Shown: in pieces, positions 19,062 through 28,001 of the stretch | How positions within the stretch are numbered: position 1 is the first letter of the stretch | Layout: every line of letters starts with the position of its first letter | Assembly (NCBI GenBank): GCA_016720835.1 | Contig: JADKJW010000031.1 | Coordinates: forward strand, 62,001 to 126,000 | DNA: 64,000 nt | DNA from: Ignavibacteria bacterium | Lineage (GTDB): Bacteria > Bacteroidota > Ignavibacteria > SZUA-365 | Direction: 5' to 3' | Made by a program: the position numbers and the translations under genes | Notes under the pieces: model-generated | What the model was told of the DNA's origin: nothing | The model's database searches: none | The model's input: the letters and a program-made list of their open reading frames with translations, nothing else

Positions 19062-19094
19062 CCGGCAACGCTCCATCTCACCGCTCCGTATCTT

Positions 19095-19152
19095 CCACCT
19101 GGAGCTTGCAGACTTTCCACCTGTCACTTGAACCTTTCCACCTGTCCCCCTC
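19095..19152. repeat. Degenerate TTCCACCTG repeats between glmM and eno
   Basis: Three spaced TTCCACCTG motifs (AGGTGGAA on the minus strand), the same core as the heptamer arrays at 27797, 49918 and 54652. Confidence 0.5.
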
Positions 19153-19196
19153 CATTGTAACGATCACAATCACTTTTACCTGAATATGAGTCCACA

Positions 19197-20510
19197 ATGA
19201 CAACGATCCTCGACATCTTCGCCCGCGAAATACTCGACTCCCGCGGCAATCCCACCGTAGAAGTGGAAGTGGAACTTGAAAGCGGCGTCATCGGGCGCGC
19301 CGCAGTGCCCAGCGGCGCCTCCACCGGCGAGCGCGAGGCCATGGAGCTGCGCGACGGTGACAAGAACCGCTATCTCGGACGCGGCTGCCTGAAGGCCGTC
19401 GAGAACGTCAACGACATCATCGCCGATGAACTCATCGGCTGGGACGCCCTCGACCAGACCGGCATCGACCATTACATGATCGAGCTGGACGGCACCGAGA
19501 ACAAGTCCCACCTCGGCGCCAACGCCATGCTGGGCGTTTCGCTCGCCATGGCGAAGGCCGCGGCCGAGTCGCTCGGGCTCCCGCTGTACCGCTACATCGG
19601 CGGCACCAACGCCAAGTACATCCCCGTGCCGATGATGAACATCCTCAACGGCGGCAAGCACGCGGACAACACCGTGGACTTCCAGGAGTTCATGATCATT
19701 CCCTACGGCGCGCCCACGTTCAGCGAGGCGCTGCGCTACGGGACGGAAGTGTTCCACGCCCTCAAGAAGGTGCTGTCCGACGCGAAGCTCAACACGAACG
19801 TCGGCGACGAGGGCGGATTCGCCCCGAACCTGAAGTCCAACGAGCAGGCCATTCAGTTCATCCTCAAGGCCATGGACAAGGCCGGCTACACGGAGGCGGA
19901 CTGCATGATCGGCCTGGACGTCGCCGCCAGCGAGATGTTCGAAAAGCCCAAGGGCAAAGGCAAGAAAGCGGCGGGCGGCGGCTACCGTTTCTTTAAATCG
20001 GACCAGAGCCTCCGCAGTTCCGAAGAGATGATCGAGATGTACGTGAGCCTCTGCAAGAAGTACCCGATCATCTCCATCGAGGACGGACTCGGCGAGAACG
20101 ACTGGGAAGGCTGGAAGCTCCTCACGCAGACGCTTGGCGGCCGCGTGCAGCTCGTGGGCGACGATGTCTTCGTCACGAATCCCGCCATCCTGCACAAGGG
20201 CATCGAGGACGGCATCGCCAATTCCATCCTCATCAAGGTGAACCAGATCGGCACGCTCACCGAGACACTGGACGCCGTGGAGATGGCCAAGCGCGCCGGC
20301 TACTCCAGCGTCATCAGTCACCGCTCGGGCGAGACCGAGGACAGCACCATCGCCGACATCGCCGTGGCGACCAACGCCGGGCAGATCAAGACCGGCTCCG
20401 CCAGCCGTTCCGACCGCATCGCCAAGTACAATCAGCTCCTGCGCATCGAAGAGGATCTCGACACCAGCTCGGTGTTCATGGGCGAGGCGGCGTTCAGCGT
20501 CAACCGTTGA
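19197..20510 (+). CDS. eno: Enolase
   Basis: 437 residues, full length for the family. It catalyses 2-phosphoglycerate to phosphoenolpyruvate. Signature regions are visible: IFAREILDSRGNPTVEVEV at the start, GANAMLGVSLAMAKA, the acidic metal ligands around SIEDGLGENDW and VGDDVFVTN, and the catalytic-Lys and signature region near ILIKVNQIGT and SHRSGETED. A Lys/Gly-rich insertion near residues 245-255 precedes YRFFKSD. The gene for glycerate 2-kinase, which makes its substrate, starts 18 bases after its stop. Confidence 0.97.
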   Translation: MTTILDIFAREILDSRGNPTVEVEVELESGVIGRAAVPSGASTGEREAMELRDGDKNRYLGRGCLKAVENVNDIIADELIGWDALDQTGIDHYMIELDGTENKSHLGANAMLGVSLAMAKAAAESLGLPLYRYIGGTNAKYIPVPMMNILNGGKHADNTVDFQEFMIIPYGAPTFSEALRYGTEVFHALKKVLSDAKLNTNVGDEGGFAPNLKSNEQAIQFILKAMDKAGYTEADCMIGLDVAASEMFEKPKGKGKKAAGGGYRFFKSDQSLRSSEEMIEMYVSLCKKYPIISIEDGLGENDWEGWKLLTQTLGGRVQLVGDDVFVTNPAILHKGIEDGIANSILIKVNQIGTLTETLDAVEMAKRAGYSSVISHRSGETEDSTIADIAVATNAGQIKTGSASRSDRIAKYNQLLRIEEDLDTSSVFMGEAAFSVNR

Positions 20511-20528
20511 CGACCGGGTCCGTCCGCA

Positions 20529-21692
20529 GTGCGCTGGCTCATCGCGCCCGATTCCTTCAAGGGATCGCTCAGCGCCCCGGAGGCCGCGGACGCCCTCGCG
20601 GCCGCCGTGCTGCGCTGCGATCCGTCGGCGGTCATCGACATCCTTCCGGTCGCCGACGGGGGAGAGGGAACCGCTGAGGTACTCCTCTCGCTCGCAGGAG
20701 CGCACGCCTTCAGTACGGACGTGCGGAATCAACAGGGCGCGGTTGTGCAGGCACGTTGGGGACTTCTTGCCGACGGCACGCGCGCCGTCTGCGATGCCGC
20801 TTCCTGTCTTGGCCTGCACCTCGTGCCCGCCGCGCAGCGCGATCCGGCACAGCTCAGCAGTGCGGGTCTCGGCGACCTGCTGCTTGCAATGGCCGACGCC
20901 GTGCCTTCCACCGTGTATGTGGGTCTCGGTGGCAGCGGCACCAACGACTGCGGGTACGGCATGGCCGCGGCGCTCGGCTACCGCTTCTTCGATGCAACCG
21001 ATGCGCAGCTTTCCGAGCACCCGGATCAGGAGTGCGACGTGCCCTGCCTGCTCTCGCGCGTGGCGCGCATTGAAACGCCCCAGCAGCCGCACGCGTTGCA
21101 GTCTGCACGGATCGTCGGGCTCTGCGATGTGCGATCGCCGTTGCTCGGACCGTCGGGCTCGACGGCCACCTTCGGTCCTCAGAAGGGCATTGCTCAGGAG
21201 CGGTTCGGAGATTTCGAGGACGCTTTCGCACATTTCTCGCGCATCGTGCGCAGGGATGTCAGGGATATCGATCCGAGCATCCAGGGCGGCGGCGCGGCTG
21301 GCGGACTCGGCTTCGCCCTCGCGGCCTTCCTCGACGCCGAACTCGTCCGGGGCATCGAAGCCGTGCTCGACGCCGCGGATTTCGACAGGCGGTGCGAGTC
21401 GGCCGATGTGGTGCTCTGCGGCGAGGGCCGTCTGGACGAGCAGACCGCCTACGGAAAAAGCGGTGTCGGTGTTGCCGCGCGCGCGAACAGGGCGGAGAAG
21501 CCGTTGTTCGTCTTCGCCGGGAGTGTCCGCGGGCCGAGGAATTCGATCGCGGAAATGCTGGGCGCGCGCGAAGTGGTGCGCATCACTCCCGAGGAGCAGG
21601 ACGAGGAGGACGCACTCGAAAATGCGCGCGAGAACCTCGAAACTGCAGCATTTCGGACCCTTTCCGCCTTTCTGGAGGAACGATTTCCATAA
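20529..21692 (+). CDS. Glycerate 2-kinase (GarK/GlxK type)
   Basis: GTG start at 20529 (MRWLIAPDSFKGSLSA), 18 bases after enolase; 387 residues. APDSFKGSLSAPEAA, PVADGGEGT, GLGGSGTND and GEGRLDEQTAYGK are the conserved blocks of the glycerate kinase type-1 family, which phosphorylates D-glycerate with ATP. Family members give 2-phosphoglycerate, the substrate of the enolase just upstream. The spacing implies one transcript, linking glycerate salvage to lower glycolysis. Confidence 0.92.
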   Translation: MRWLIAPDSFKGSLSAPEAADALAAAVLRCDPSAVIDILPVADGGEGTAEVLLSLAGAHAFSTDVRNQQGAVVQARWGLLADGTRAVCDAASCLGLHLVPAAQRDPAQLSSAGLGDLLLAMADAVPSTVYVGLGGSGTNDCGYGMAAALGYRFFDATDAQLSEHPDQECDVPCLLSRVARIETPQQPHALQSARIVGLCDVRSPLLGPSGSTATFGPQKGIAQERFGDFEDAFAHFSRIVRRDVRDIDPSIQGGGAAGGLGFALAAFLDAELVRGIEAVLDAADFDRRCESADVVLCGEGRLDEQTAYGKSGVGVAARANRAEKPLFVFAGSVRGPRNSIAEMLGAREVVRITPEEQDEEDALENARENLETAAFRTLSAFLEERFP

Positions 21693-21748
21693 AACGGAAA
21701 AAAGCCGTATTTTGCCGTGCTTTTTTATCCATCATCGAACAAGACATC

Positions 21749-23152
21749 ATGGTTGAAATCAAATTCGGCACAGACGGCTGGCGCGGTATCATCGCGGAAG
21801 ACTACACCTTCGAGAACGTCGAGAAAGTCGCCCTCGCATTTTCGAAGTACTACAAGCAGCATGCGAAGGTCGCCAACGGCGTCGTCATCGGCGGCGACGC
21901 GCGTTTCGGGTCGCAGGACTTCGCCGCGCGCGCCGCGCAGGTGATCGCGGGGCAGGGCATCAAGGTCTGGCTCTGCGAGGACGTCGTGTCCACTCCCATG
22001 GTGTCGCTCGCCATCATCAAGAAGAAGGCCGCGGCCGGCGTGATGATCACCGCGAGCCACAATCCGCCCGGCTGGAACGGCTTCAAGATCAAGGGCGACT
22101 TCGGCGGCTCGGCGCTCGTCAGCGACATCAAGAAGATCGAGCGCATCCTCGCCAACATCATCGCCTCGGGACGGGTCACCAAGCCCAAGACCGTCGACGA
22201 GCTGAAGAAGCTCAAGATGATCGTGCCCTTCGACGCGCAGAGCATCTACCTCGCGGAGATCCGCAAGAAGATCGATCTGGACCTGATCCGGAAGTCCAAG
22301 ATGAAGATCGCCTACGACGTCATGTACGGCGCGGGCTATGGCGTGATGGCGCAGTTGCTGCCCGACGTGGTGTGCCTGCACGACGAGCACAATCCCGGTT
22401 TCAAGGGCGTGGCGCCGGAGCCTCTCGCGCAGAACGTGCCCGAGCTGATCGAGTTCGTGCGCAAGGAAAAGTTCGACATCGGCATCATCACCGACGGCGA
22501 CGCCGACCGCCTCGGCGCGGTGGACGAGCACGGCACCTTCCTCAGCACGCAGGTCATCATTCCCATCCTGCTCAAGTACCTGCACGAATACCGCAAGCAG
22601 AAGGGCTGCGTCGTCAAGACCGTGTCCGTGAGCGATCTTGTCTCGCGCATGACCGAAAAGTACAAACTCAAGCTGTACCAGCGTCCCGTGGGCTTCAAGT
22701 ACGTCACCGAAATCATGATCACCGAGAAGGTGCTCATCGGCGGCGAGGAGAGCGGCGGTGTGGGCACGTCCATGCACATGCCCGAGCGCGACGGCATTTT
22801 CAACTGTCTGCTGCTCTGCGAATACCTGGCGAAGCGCAAGTTGACGCTCGGCCAGGCCGCCGAGGAGATCTACAAGGAATTCGGACGCGTGTTCTACGAC
22901 CGCATCGATTTCCGCACCACCGAGGCGAAGAAGAAGGCCGTGCTGAGCGCCTGCGACAAGGGACCGAAGCGGATCGGCCAGCACGCCGTGCTCTCCACCG
23001 AAACCGTGGACGGCTACAAGTTCCGCGTCGAGGGCGGCTGGCTGCTCGTCCGCGCCTCCGGCACCGAACCCCTGCTGCGTTTCTACGCCGAGGCCGACTC
23101 GGAGCACAAGGTGAAGACCCTGCTCAGCGCCGCGATGAAGCTCGCGGGATGA
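21749..23152 (+). CDS. Phosphoglucomutase/phosphomannomutase family protein
   Basis: ATG at 21749 (MVEIKFGTDGWRG); 467 residues. Phosphoserine loop ITASHNPPGWNG with Ser103, metal loop TDGDADR, substrate loop GGEESGG and phosphate loop RASGTEPLLRF are all intact, so the enzyme should be active. It belongs to the alpha-D-phosphohexomutase superfamily; substrate preference (glucose versus mannose phosphate) cannot be read from sequence alone. It is the second such mutase in 5.5 kb, after the frameshifted GlmM-like gene at 17687. Confidence 0.92.
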   Translation: MVEIKFGTDGWRGIIAEDYTFENVEKVALAFSKYYKQHAKVANGVVIGGDARFGSQDFAARAAQVIAGQGIKVWLCEDVVSTPMVSLAIIKKKAAAGVMITASHNPPGWNGFKIKGDFGGSALVSDIKKIERILANIIASGRVTKPKTVDELKKLKMIVPFDAQSIYLAEIRKKIDLDLIRKSKMKIAYDVMYGAGYGVMAQLLPDVVCLHDEHNPGFKGVAPEPLAQNVPELIEFVRKEKFDIGIITDGDADRLGAVDEHGTFLSTQVIIPILLKYLHEYRKQKGCVVKTVSVSDLVSRMTEKYKLKLYQRPVGFKYVTEIMITEKVLIGGEESGGVGTSMHMPERDGIFNCLLLCEYLAKRKLTLGQAAEEIYKEFGRVFYDRIDFRTTEAKKKAVLSACDKGPKRIGQHAVLSTETVDGYKFRVEGGWLLVRASGTEPLLRFYAEADSEHKVKTLLSAAMKLAG

Positions 23153-23660
23153 AAAAGTGGGGAGTAGGGAGTAGGGAGTTCAGATCCCGGGTGGCGACAA
23201 GCCTCCGTGCTTGTCCGATTCCGATCTGAGCAAATCTCGACAGGGTGGGGACCCTCCTGCGTCCCGCTTCGCGGGACTTCGGCGGGCAGGCCTGCGTCTC
23301 GCTTGTCCGATTCCGATCTGAACAAACTCCACTTGCGGGAACAAATCGCCCGGCATGCGCATACAAGTACATGACGAGAATGTCGTGTCACTGCATGGGA
23401 ACGCAGGAGGATCTGCGCAGGTGGGGGAGGCGAAAGGGAGGGAGTCGCGTCTCGTGGGATCGAATGCGATGGCGCCTATCACCGCGATGACGAAGGGCAG
23501 AGAGAGCGATCGGATCGTGACAGGTTGATGGAGGGAAACCTCGCTCCCAGTCCTTCGTTTTCCAAATGGTGACGTTATTAAGACGGAACGCGTTCCGTGC
23601 TGGACTACTACCGTCGCGCATCTTGCCAGATGAACGATCGGTGGAAGACAGCGTTGAATC
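23153..23660. other. 508-base gene-free spacer with short repeats
   Basis: No convincing gene on either strand. It starts with GGGAGTA heptamers (23158-23181). A 25-base direct repeat beginning CTTGTCCGATTCCGATCTG occurs at 23210 and again 92 bases later at 23302. A perfect hairpin GTCCCGC-TTC-GCGGGAC lies near 23263-23279. The spacer ends at the left half of the IS110 target repeat. Confidence 0.6.
23158..23181. repeat. GGGAGTA heptamer array
   Basis: Three consecutive heptamers immediately after the stop of the mutase gene; same class as the longer arrays elsewhere in the window. Confidence 0.6.
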
Positions 23661-23740
23661 CTCACCCCGGCCTCTGGTATGTTTGTTTTATGCTTCTCCC
23701 CCAACCCAAAGGTGTCTTGCATTTCTCTTTCATTTCTGGT

Positions 23741-23890
23741 GCCGGATACGTACGATATCCGCACTGCGGAACACAACGTCCTTCCCTCTGAGACTATGAT
23801 CTCGTTTGGGAGATTGTTGCTTCCGTCCCCTCGCCGCGTTCGAGGAGTATCTTGTGGCAATGACCACGTATTGACCAGGCTGAACGATCG
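23741..23890 (+). ncRNA. Candidate bridge RNA of IS110 copy 1
   Basis: The non-coding region 5' of the transposase folds by eye into three elements. First, a 5' stem-loop CGGATA/TATCCG (23743-23761). Second, a loop closed by CAAC/GTTG (23774 and 23816) with an inner hairpin GAGA/TCTC; its left arm CCTTCCCTCT (23780-23789) and right arm TTTGGGAG (23805-23812) resemble the left target and the reverse complement of the right target. Third, a loop closed by CGTTC/GAACG (23837 and 23882) with an inner hairpin GTGG/CCAC; its left arm GGAGTATCT equals the element's right end plus the CT core, and ACCAG is the reverse complement of CT plus the first bases of the left end. This is the order described for the IS621 bridge RNA. 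Confidence 0.65.
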
Positions 23891-23967
23891 CCGATCGGGA
23901 GGGAAGTCCCGCAGCTGCTTGCTTCGGCAATGCACCGCGAATGTATTTCTTCACCGTGGAGGAGACA

Positions 23968-25351
23968 ATGAACACCCTCTGGATTGGAATGGACATCAGC
24001 AAAGGCCATGTGGATGTGACAGCGCTCTGCGATGACGCGTCCAAGGACAAGCGCAGGAGCGATACCGTGCTCTTCTCGCGCAAGTTCGACGACACGCGGG
24101 ACGGGCACACGGATCTCAGCTCGATCTTGCACACATTGATCATTTCCGCCTCTCCGCCGTCTGCCGTGTATATCGGCATGGAGGCGACTGGTGGATATCA
24201 GGGAAACTGGGAACGGTGGGCCAGAGAGGAGCAGCATCTTCTCGCCGCGTATACGTCGGTGCGTGTGTATGTGCTCAACCCGTTGGCGGTCAAGCGGTAT
24301 CTTGATCGAGAGCTGCATCGCGCTGTCACGGACTCCTCCAGTGCGCTGGGGATCGCCCAGTATCTCGCCTACGGGATGCGTGCAGCCGATACCCCGTCGA
24401 CGGCCGCGATGGAGGGCGCCACGCAATACTATCGCGCCATTCGGAGCATGATACGTCGGGCGGCGTCGTTGATGACAGAACTCGAATCGCTTCTGCAGCG
24501 CACGCATCCGGAACTGATTCGCTACTGCCGCGACGGGATCCCACCCTGGGTGCTTCAACTCATCGAACGCTATCCCACATCGACGCTGCTGGGGCGTGCC
24601 CGACCGGAGACACTCCGTACGCATTCCCGGTGTCACCACGAAGACGGCAGAGACCATTATCGCAGCGGCAAAGACGAGCGTGGCCTCGCTGACCGATCCC
24701 TACACGCAGCTGTGCATCGAAGCGATGGCGTCCGATCTGCGCCAAGCCAGAGAACGCATTGAAGCATCGTCGGCAGATCATCGCGATGATGCAAGACGAT
24801 CCGGTGATTGGCATTATTGCCAGCATCCCGGGGATCGGGAACTGGAGTGCGATCTGTCTGCGTCTGGAGCTCGGCTACATCGAACGGTTCCATTCGTTTG
24901 CCGCACTGGTCTCGTATGTCGGCCTCGATCCCGTCGTCGAGCAAAGCGGAGATGGCGTCAAGCGCCGCGGGATCAGCAAACGCGGAAACGCTCGTGTTCG
25001 CGCCATTCTCTATCTCTGCGCCATGGCGGCGGAACGGTACAACCCGGTCATCGCAGCGATGGCACAGCGCTGAAGGAAAACGGCAAAGCGCCGCGCGTGC
25101 GTCTGGTTGCAGGGATGCGCAAGTTGCTTGGCTTGGTGTATGTATGCTGGGTGTCCGATCGGCGCTTCGATCTTGCGCATTGGCAGCGCGACGTCGAGCG
25201 TGCGAAGGCCATGGAGGAACGCGCAGAGCGTCGGAGGGAAAAACGGCGCCGCGGGTACTCTCTCCGGAAAACCTTGCAAAAACGCTCAGCGCCCCGATTA
25301 CCTCGCGAGAATAAAGAAACGAAAGGCGACAGCCGTGCGCAGGAGTCTTGA
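23968..25351 (+). pseudogene. IS110-family DEDD transposase, copy 1 (three frameshifts)
   Basis: ATG at 23968 follows GGAGGAG. The N-terminal DEDD/RuvC-like domain is intact: WIGMDISKGHVDVT (Asp) and YIGMEATGGY (Glu). The frame then breaks near 24611 (one extra C), 24765 (two bases missing) and 25072 (one T missing). The pieces read PGVTTKTAETIIAAAKT, then the Transposase_20 domain ASIPGIGNWSAICL...QSGDGVKRRG with the expected Ser, then a basic tail. Copy 2 lacks these three lesions, so a merged sequence is open throughout (about 460 residues). As written the gene is broken; consensus error is plausible because copy differences are mainly indels. Confidence 0.85.
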
Positions 25352-25465
25352 CAGACGAGTACGTGGTCTTGGTGCCGCCTTCCGTCGCTCGGAATGGAAA
25401 GAGCGTACTGAAACCTATATAACCGATGTGTAAGGGTCAAGATCACTTGAATTTTAACGGAGTAT

Positions 25466-25535
25466 CTCCCAGAGGGAGAGGGAGAAGAAACCTCGACGAT
25501 TATTCATCGTGGAGACACCGCTGTCATCGGCAGCG
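25466..25535. repeat. Right half of IS110 target repeat (copy 1 side)
   Basis: The first 62 bases match 50135-50196 with one mismatch; similarity then fades over about 8 further bases. It begins with the inner palindrome half CTCCCAGAGGGAGAGGG and continues through AAGAAACCTCGACGATTATT and a GTGGAGACACCGCTGTCAT stretch. It shows that copy 1 sits inside a dispersed chromosomal repeat. Confidence 0.85.
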
Positions 25536-25593
25536 ACCTGTCCACCGAAGCTCCGCAGGAGCGCAGGCGGAAGCGAAAGATCTGTCATGAACG

Positions 25594-25678
25594 GGACGCG
25601 CGCTGCCGTATCGATTCAAAGGGTAATCTGGTCCGAATGAGAACCGCGAGCATTTGGTTCCGTGTTTCATTACGTTTT
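25594..25678. repeat. 85-bp repeat upstream of duplicated gene, copy A
   Basis: Identical to 27889-27973 except for two bases. Ends 29 bases before the GTG start of the decayed paralogue. Conservation together with start position suggests it carries the promoter or leader of this gene family. Confidence 0.9.
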
Positions 25679-25707
25679 AGGGATCCATCACTCAGCCGGA
25701 GCAGGTC

Positions 25708-27816
25708 GTGCCGCGGCGCGTATTGTTTGTTCTTGCAGGAATCTTCGTCGCCCTTTCCGCCGCGTCGCGCGCGCAGGAAACGGCGCGCGTGGTGATCATT
25801 GGCGCGGGTGGGAGAGGTGATCGATCGCGCGGAGCGCGACGCGTACAAGCTGTTCGGGTCGATCCCGGATTTTCAGTCGGCGATCTTCTTTCTGCTTCCC
25901 GACAGCGTGTATGCGGGACGCGTCACGCGCGGCATCGCGGGATCGACATCGGACACTCTTGTCTGGTATTCGGAGCCCGCGCTCGAGGCGCTCGGAGAGC
26001 GGATCGATCATTTCGAGAAGTTCGCCAATTTCGAATACCAGCTCGGTTCCGAGGCGGCGGTGCTGGCGTACGGCCGGGCCGTCCCGCTTGCGGAGGTCGG
26101 CACGGCGGAGGCGCGTGCGCGCAGGCCCGTGCGGCCGGTGCCGGCGCCCGTCCCCGTGCCTCCGGCCGTGGACAGTGTCCGGCTCGACAGCATCCACATT
26201 CCCGGCGGCGCTGTTTCCGACATCACGCAGCGCGTTCGCATATTCCCTCCGCCGTGCGCGAAGCAGGATGTCATCATCCCGCGGCTCTGCGACACGCTCG
26301 ACGCGTACGCGTGGCGCTACTACGGCTTCGTGCCCGCGTTGCAGGGCGTGACGGGCGCGTCGCTCGAGCGCACGACCGACGGCGTCGTGCTGCGGGCAAG
26401 CACCCGCGACGGAGACACCGCAATCTTTCTCTCCGTGAGACAGGCGCGACTGCTGGCGGATTTCATCGGAGATTACGAGCGGAAGATGCGATTCTACGAC
26501 GGGGACGGCACCCTGTCCGCGGAGAACATCAGGCGGCTCGGCTCTCCTCACCCTATGTCCAGCTCTTCGAACGCGGACTTCTCACCCTGCGGCCGAGCGG
26601 ATTCCGCGGAGCGCTGCGCGTGGCCGTGCGCGACATCACCTACCACCGCACTTCCGGAGAGCTGCTCTACGCCAGCGGGGAAGCCGTGTACCTGGGGTAT
26701 ATGGGTGAGAACTGGATCGCCGTCGATGGATCGGTGGAAGTGGAGCGCATCCCGATGGAGATGATCCATCATCCATCGCCACTTCCGGATCGGGCGGGAG
26801 ATTCGGGCAGGGTTTTCTGTACGGTTGGCTGTCCTCCTCGGTGTGCGAGCGTGCTGTTCAACAACCTCATTTCCAACGCTCGGCGAGAGATCTTCACAAC
26901 ACTGGACCACTCGCATTCTCGCCGGTGCCGCCGCGGATTGCCTGTCGGCCTGCTCGGCGGGATGTTTGCAGAGTTGTCCGGTCCCGCCGCTACGGAGAAG
27001 TCTTCCGGCAACGGCGGCTCTCCGCACGCGATGTCCGCCGAATTCGTTTCCGCACTCGACTCCGTGCGGGCCTTCGCCTATGCCCCCGCCTCCGGAGCTT
27101 CGCGCGCTGTTCACTGCGAGCGAGAGGCGCGCGGTGGACAGCTCGATTTTCACCGGCAACGGTGATGGCCTGTCGACCCGGAATGCGCGGCTCGACGCGC
27201 GCGGGATTCCATGGTGGAAGCGCGGCAACGTGCGCTCCGCCAGCTCCGCTTCGCCTTGAACTGGGGAATGGACTTTTACCGGGTGGTGTACACCTCCAGG
27301 ACGAATCTCGGCAATCCCTATCGCGGCGGCAGCAACGAGTCGAACATCTGGCTCGGCGCCGATGTCTCGGTCGCGCTCCCCGTCTTCGCGTTCGGCGATG
27401 GCGGCGCGGGACTCTCGCTGCTTCCGCATGTCGGAGCCGGCTTCTTCTCCGTCGTGCGCGCGGGCGTCGACGTCGCGGTACATGGAAACGACGCCCTCTA
27501 CCTCATGGCCGGCCTGGAGTACCAGACCTTCGGCAGGAACTTCCTGAAGCCCGGACTGGGAAACTGGGATAGCATCGACCGGTCGACCCTGCTCGACAAC
27601 CTCTCGCTGTCGATCGGAATCGGATTCGAATGGACGTCCACCTTCCTCGAATTCCAGTGGAGGACAACGCTCGGCACGCCGCTGTACAGCGCTGGTCCGA
27701 CCGAATTGTGGATGGAAGATCCCACCACGCTTCCGTCCCGCGACCGCGGGTTCAAAACGGTGCTCGTCCGGTTTGGGTGGAAATTGAAAGGGGAAGGGGT
27801 GGCAGGGGGCAGGTGA
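25708..27816 (+). pseudogene. Decayed paralogue of the 28002 exported protein
   Basis: A GTG start (VPRRVLFVLAG, then SAASRAQ) gives a signal peptide matching the downstream paralogue. Homology to 28002-30035 runs the whole length but in several frames: signal peptide in one, GEVIDRAERDAYKLFGSIPD to about 26530 in a second, FERGLLTLRPSGFRG to about 26800 in the first again, then a broken stretch to 27220. A final intact piece is the outer-membrane-barrel-like C-terminus (LGADVSVALPVFAFGDGG to VRFGWKLKG). At least four frameshifts. It appears to be a tandem duplicate in decay, with sequencing error a possible contributor. Confidence 0.75.
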
Positions 27817-27896
27817 CAGGTGGCAGGGGGCAGGTGACACGGGGACGCGGTGACGCGGTGACGCGGGGACGCGGGGACGCGGAGACGCGGACGCGC
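27797..27896. repeat. Heptamer then octamer minisatellite
   Basis: 27797-27839 is a heptamer array (GGTGGCA, GGGGGCA, GGTGACA units); 27840-27896 is an octamer array (GACGCGG followed by T, G or A). It separates the two paralogues and runs directly into the 85-bp repeat. Confidence 0.9.
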
Positions 27897-27973
27897 GCTG
27901 CCGTATCGATTCAAAGGGTAATCTGGTCAGAATGAGAACAGCGAGCATTTGGTTCCGTGTTTCATTACGTTTT
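27889..27973. repeat. 85-bp repeat upstream of duplicated gene, copy B
   Basis: Second copy of 25594-25678 (two mismatches). Ends 28 bases before the GTG start of the intact paralogue. Confidence 0.9.
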
Positions 27974-28001
27974 GCACATCCATCATTTCGTGGAGTCCGG
28001 G

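Larger units (their letters stand above)
23676..25465 (+). mobile_element. IS110-family insertion sequence, copy 1
   Basis: About 1.79 kb. Ends were set by comparison with copy 2 (51031-52803): homology begins at GGTATGTTTG and stops at AACGGAGTAT. There are no terminal inverted repeats, as usual for IS110. A CT dinucleotide occurs at both junctions (23674-23675 and 25466-25467), which would be the crossover core. The flanks are the two halves of a repeat (CCTCACCCCGGCC...CT / CTCCCAGAGGGAGAGGG) that also exists uninterrupted at 50121-50154. Contents: a roughly 290-base 5' non-coding region, a DEDD transposase gene, and about 110 bases of 3' non-coding sequence. Confidence 0.9.

Noticed and set aside
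19176..21233. 685-codon minus-strand frame
   Set aside because: Covers eno and the glycerate kinase gene in antisense; both of those are unmistakable.
23660..25540. Terminal inverted repeats and target duplication of a classical DDE insertion sequence
   Set aside because: No inverted ends and only a CT dinucleotide at both junctions; the transposase is DEDD (IS110) type.
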